DNA from: an uncultured Acetatifactor sp.
GTDB lineage: Bacteria > Bacillota > Clostridia > Lachnospirales > Lachnospiraceae
Assembly: GCA_934394665.1 (NCBI GenBank)
Contig: CAKRRS010000004.1
Span: 1-64,000, forward strand
DNA: 64,000 bases
Direction: 5' to 3'
Under the pieces are notes generated by a model that saw nothing but the letters and a program-made list of their open reading frames with translations, was not told the DNA's origin and made no database searches. This document shows, in pieces, positions 63,983 through 64,000 of the stretch; position 1 is the first letter of the stretch; every line of letters starts with the position of its first letter. Made by a program: the position numbers and the translations under genes.

Positions 63983-64000
63983 GGCTTTTCTTCTTTGGTC

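Overview
The window looks like a chromosomal segment of an anaerobic, plant-polysaccharide-using Firmicute, most likely a gut Lachnospiraceae (Clostridia). The signs are strong AGGAGG-type ribosome binding sites, consensus TTGACA/TATAAT promoters, pyruvate phosphate dikinase, a rubredoxin-flavoprotein fusion, YesM/YesN-type two-component systems, MATE pumps, and a dense set of intracellular glycoside hydrolases. The family assignment is an inference from gene content; no 16S rRNA gene is present. Nearly all genes lie on the minus strand. The exceptions are a Crp/Fnr regulator, uxuA and uxuB, two AraC regulators and two tRNA genes.

Layout. 1-243: array of 51-bp tandem repeats, each able to form a hairpin. 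322-2478: small cysteine protein and dicluster ferredoxin, divergent from a Crp/Fnr regulator. 2563-4149: lactate dehydrogenase and high-molecular-weight rubredoxin behind a perfect consensus promoter. 4589-7747: exported transglutaminase-like protein and a lipoprotein with a predicted glycosidase-like barrel. 7998-10096: Gfo/Idh/MocA oxidoreductase and a membrane GGDEF protein. 10239-22491: hexuronate module with an AraC regulator, uxuA, uxuB, an MFS transporter, a sensory cluster (TRAP-type binding protein, YesN-like regulator, YesM-like kinase), a YcxB-like protein and a complete TRAP transporter (dctP, dctQ, dctM). 22661-36055: pectin and rhamnogalacturonan-I (RG-I) module with GH51, GH28, GH112, CE12, GH105, a three-gene sugar ABC importer and a divergent AraC regulator. 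36073-46983: MATE pump, GH35, a DUF5107/TPR protein and GH2, with an AraC regulator. 47079-52812: ppdK, oleate hydratase and a TetR regulator. 53012-53314: two identical tRNA-Pro(AGG) genes, each with its own promoter and terminator. 53644-63982: XRE regulator, DUF4143 ATPase, LacZ-type GH2 beta-galactosidase, threonine-aldolase-like enzyme, PepD, MATE pump and MarR regulator.

How it fits together. Rhamnogalacturonan and arabinogalactan fragments would enter through the ABC importer. They would then be taken apart in the cytoplasm, because none of the RG enzymes has a visible signal peptide: CE12 deacetylates, GH105 removes unsaturated uronic acid, GH28 removes galacturonic acid, GH112 phosphorolyses a galactosyl linkage, GH51 removes arabinose, and GH35/GH2 remove galactose. 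Uronic acids would enter through the TRAP or MFS transporters and pass through UxuB and UxuA to 2-keto-3-deoxygluconate. Each catabolic block has its own AraC or YesMN regulator next to it.

The most notable observations are the structured 51-bp repeat array, the binding-protein/YesMN sensory cluster, the all-cytoplasmic RG-I pathway with a GH112 phosphorylase, the oleate hydratase with an extra hydrophobic and Lys/Ala-rich N-terminus, the 1149-residue DUF5107/TPR protein, and the duplicated tRNA-Pro(AGG) units.
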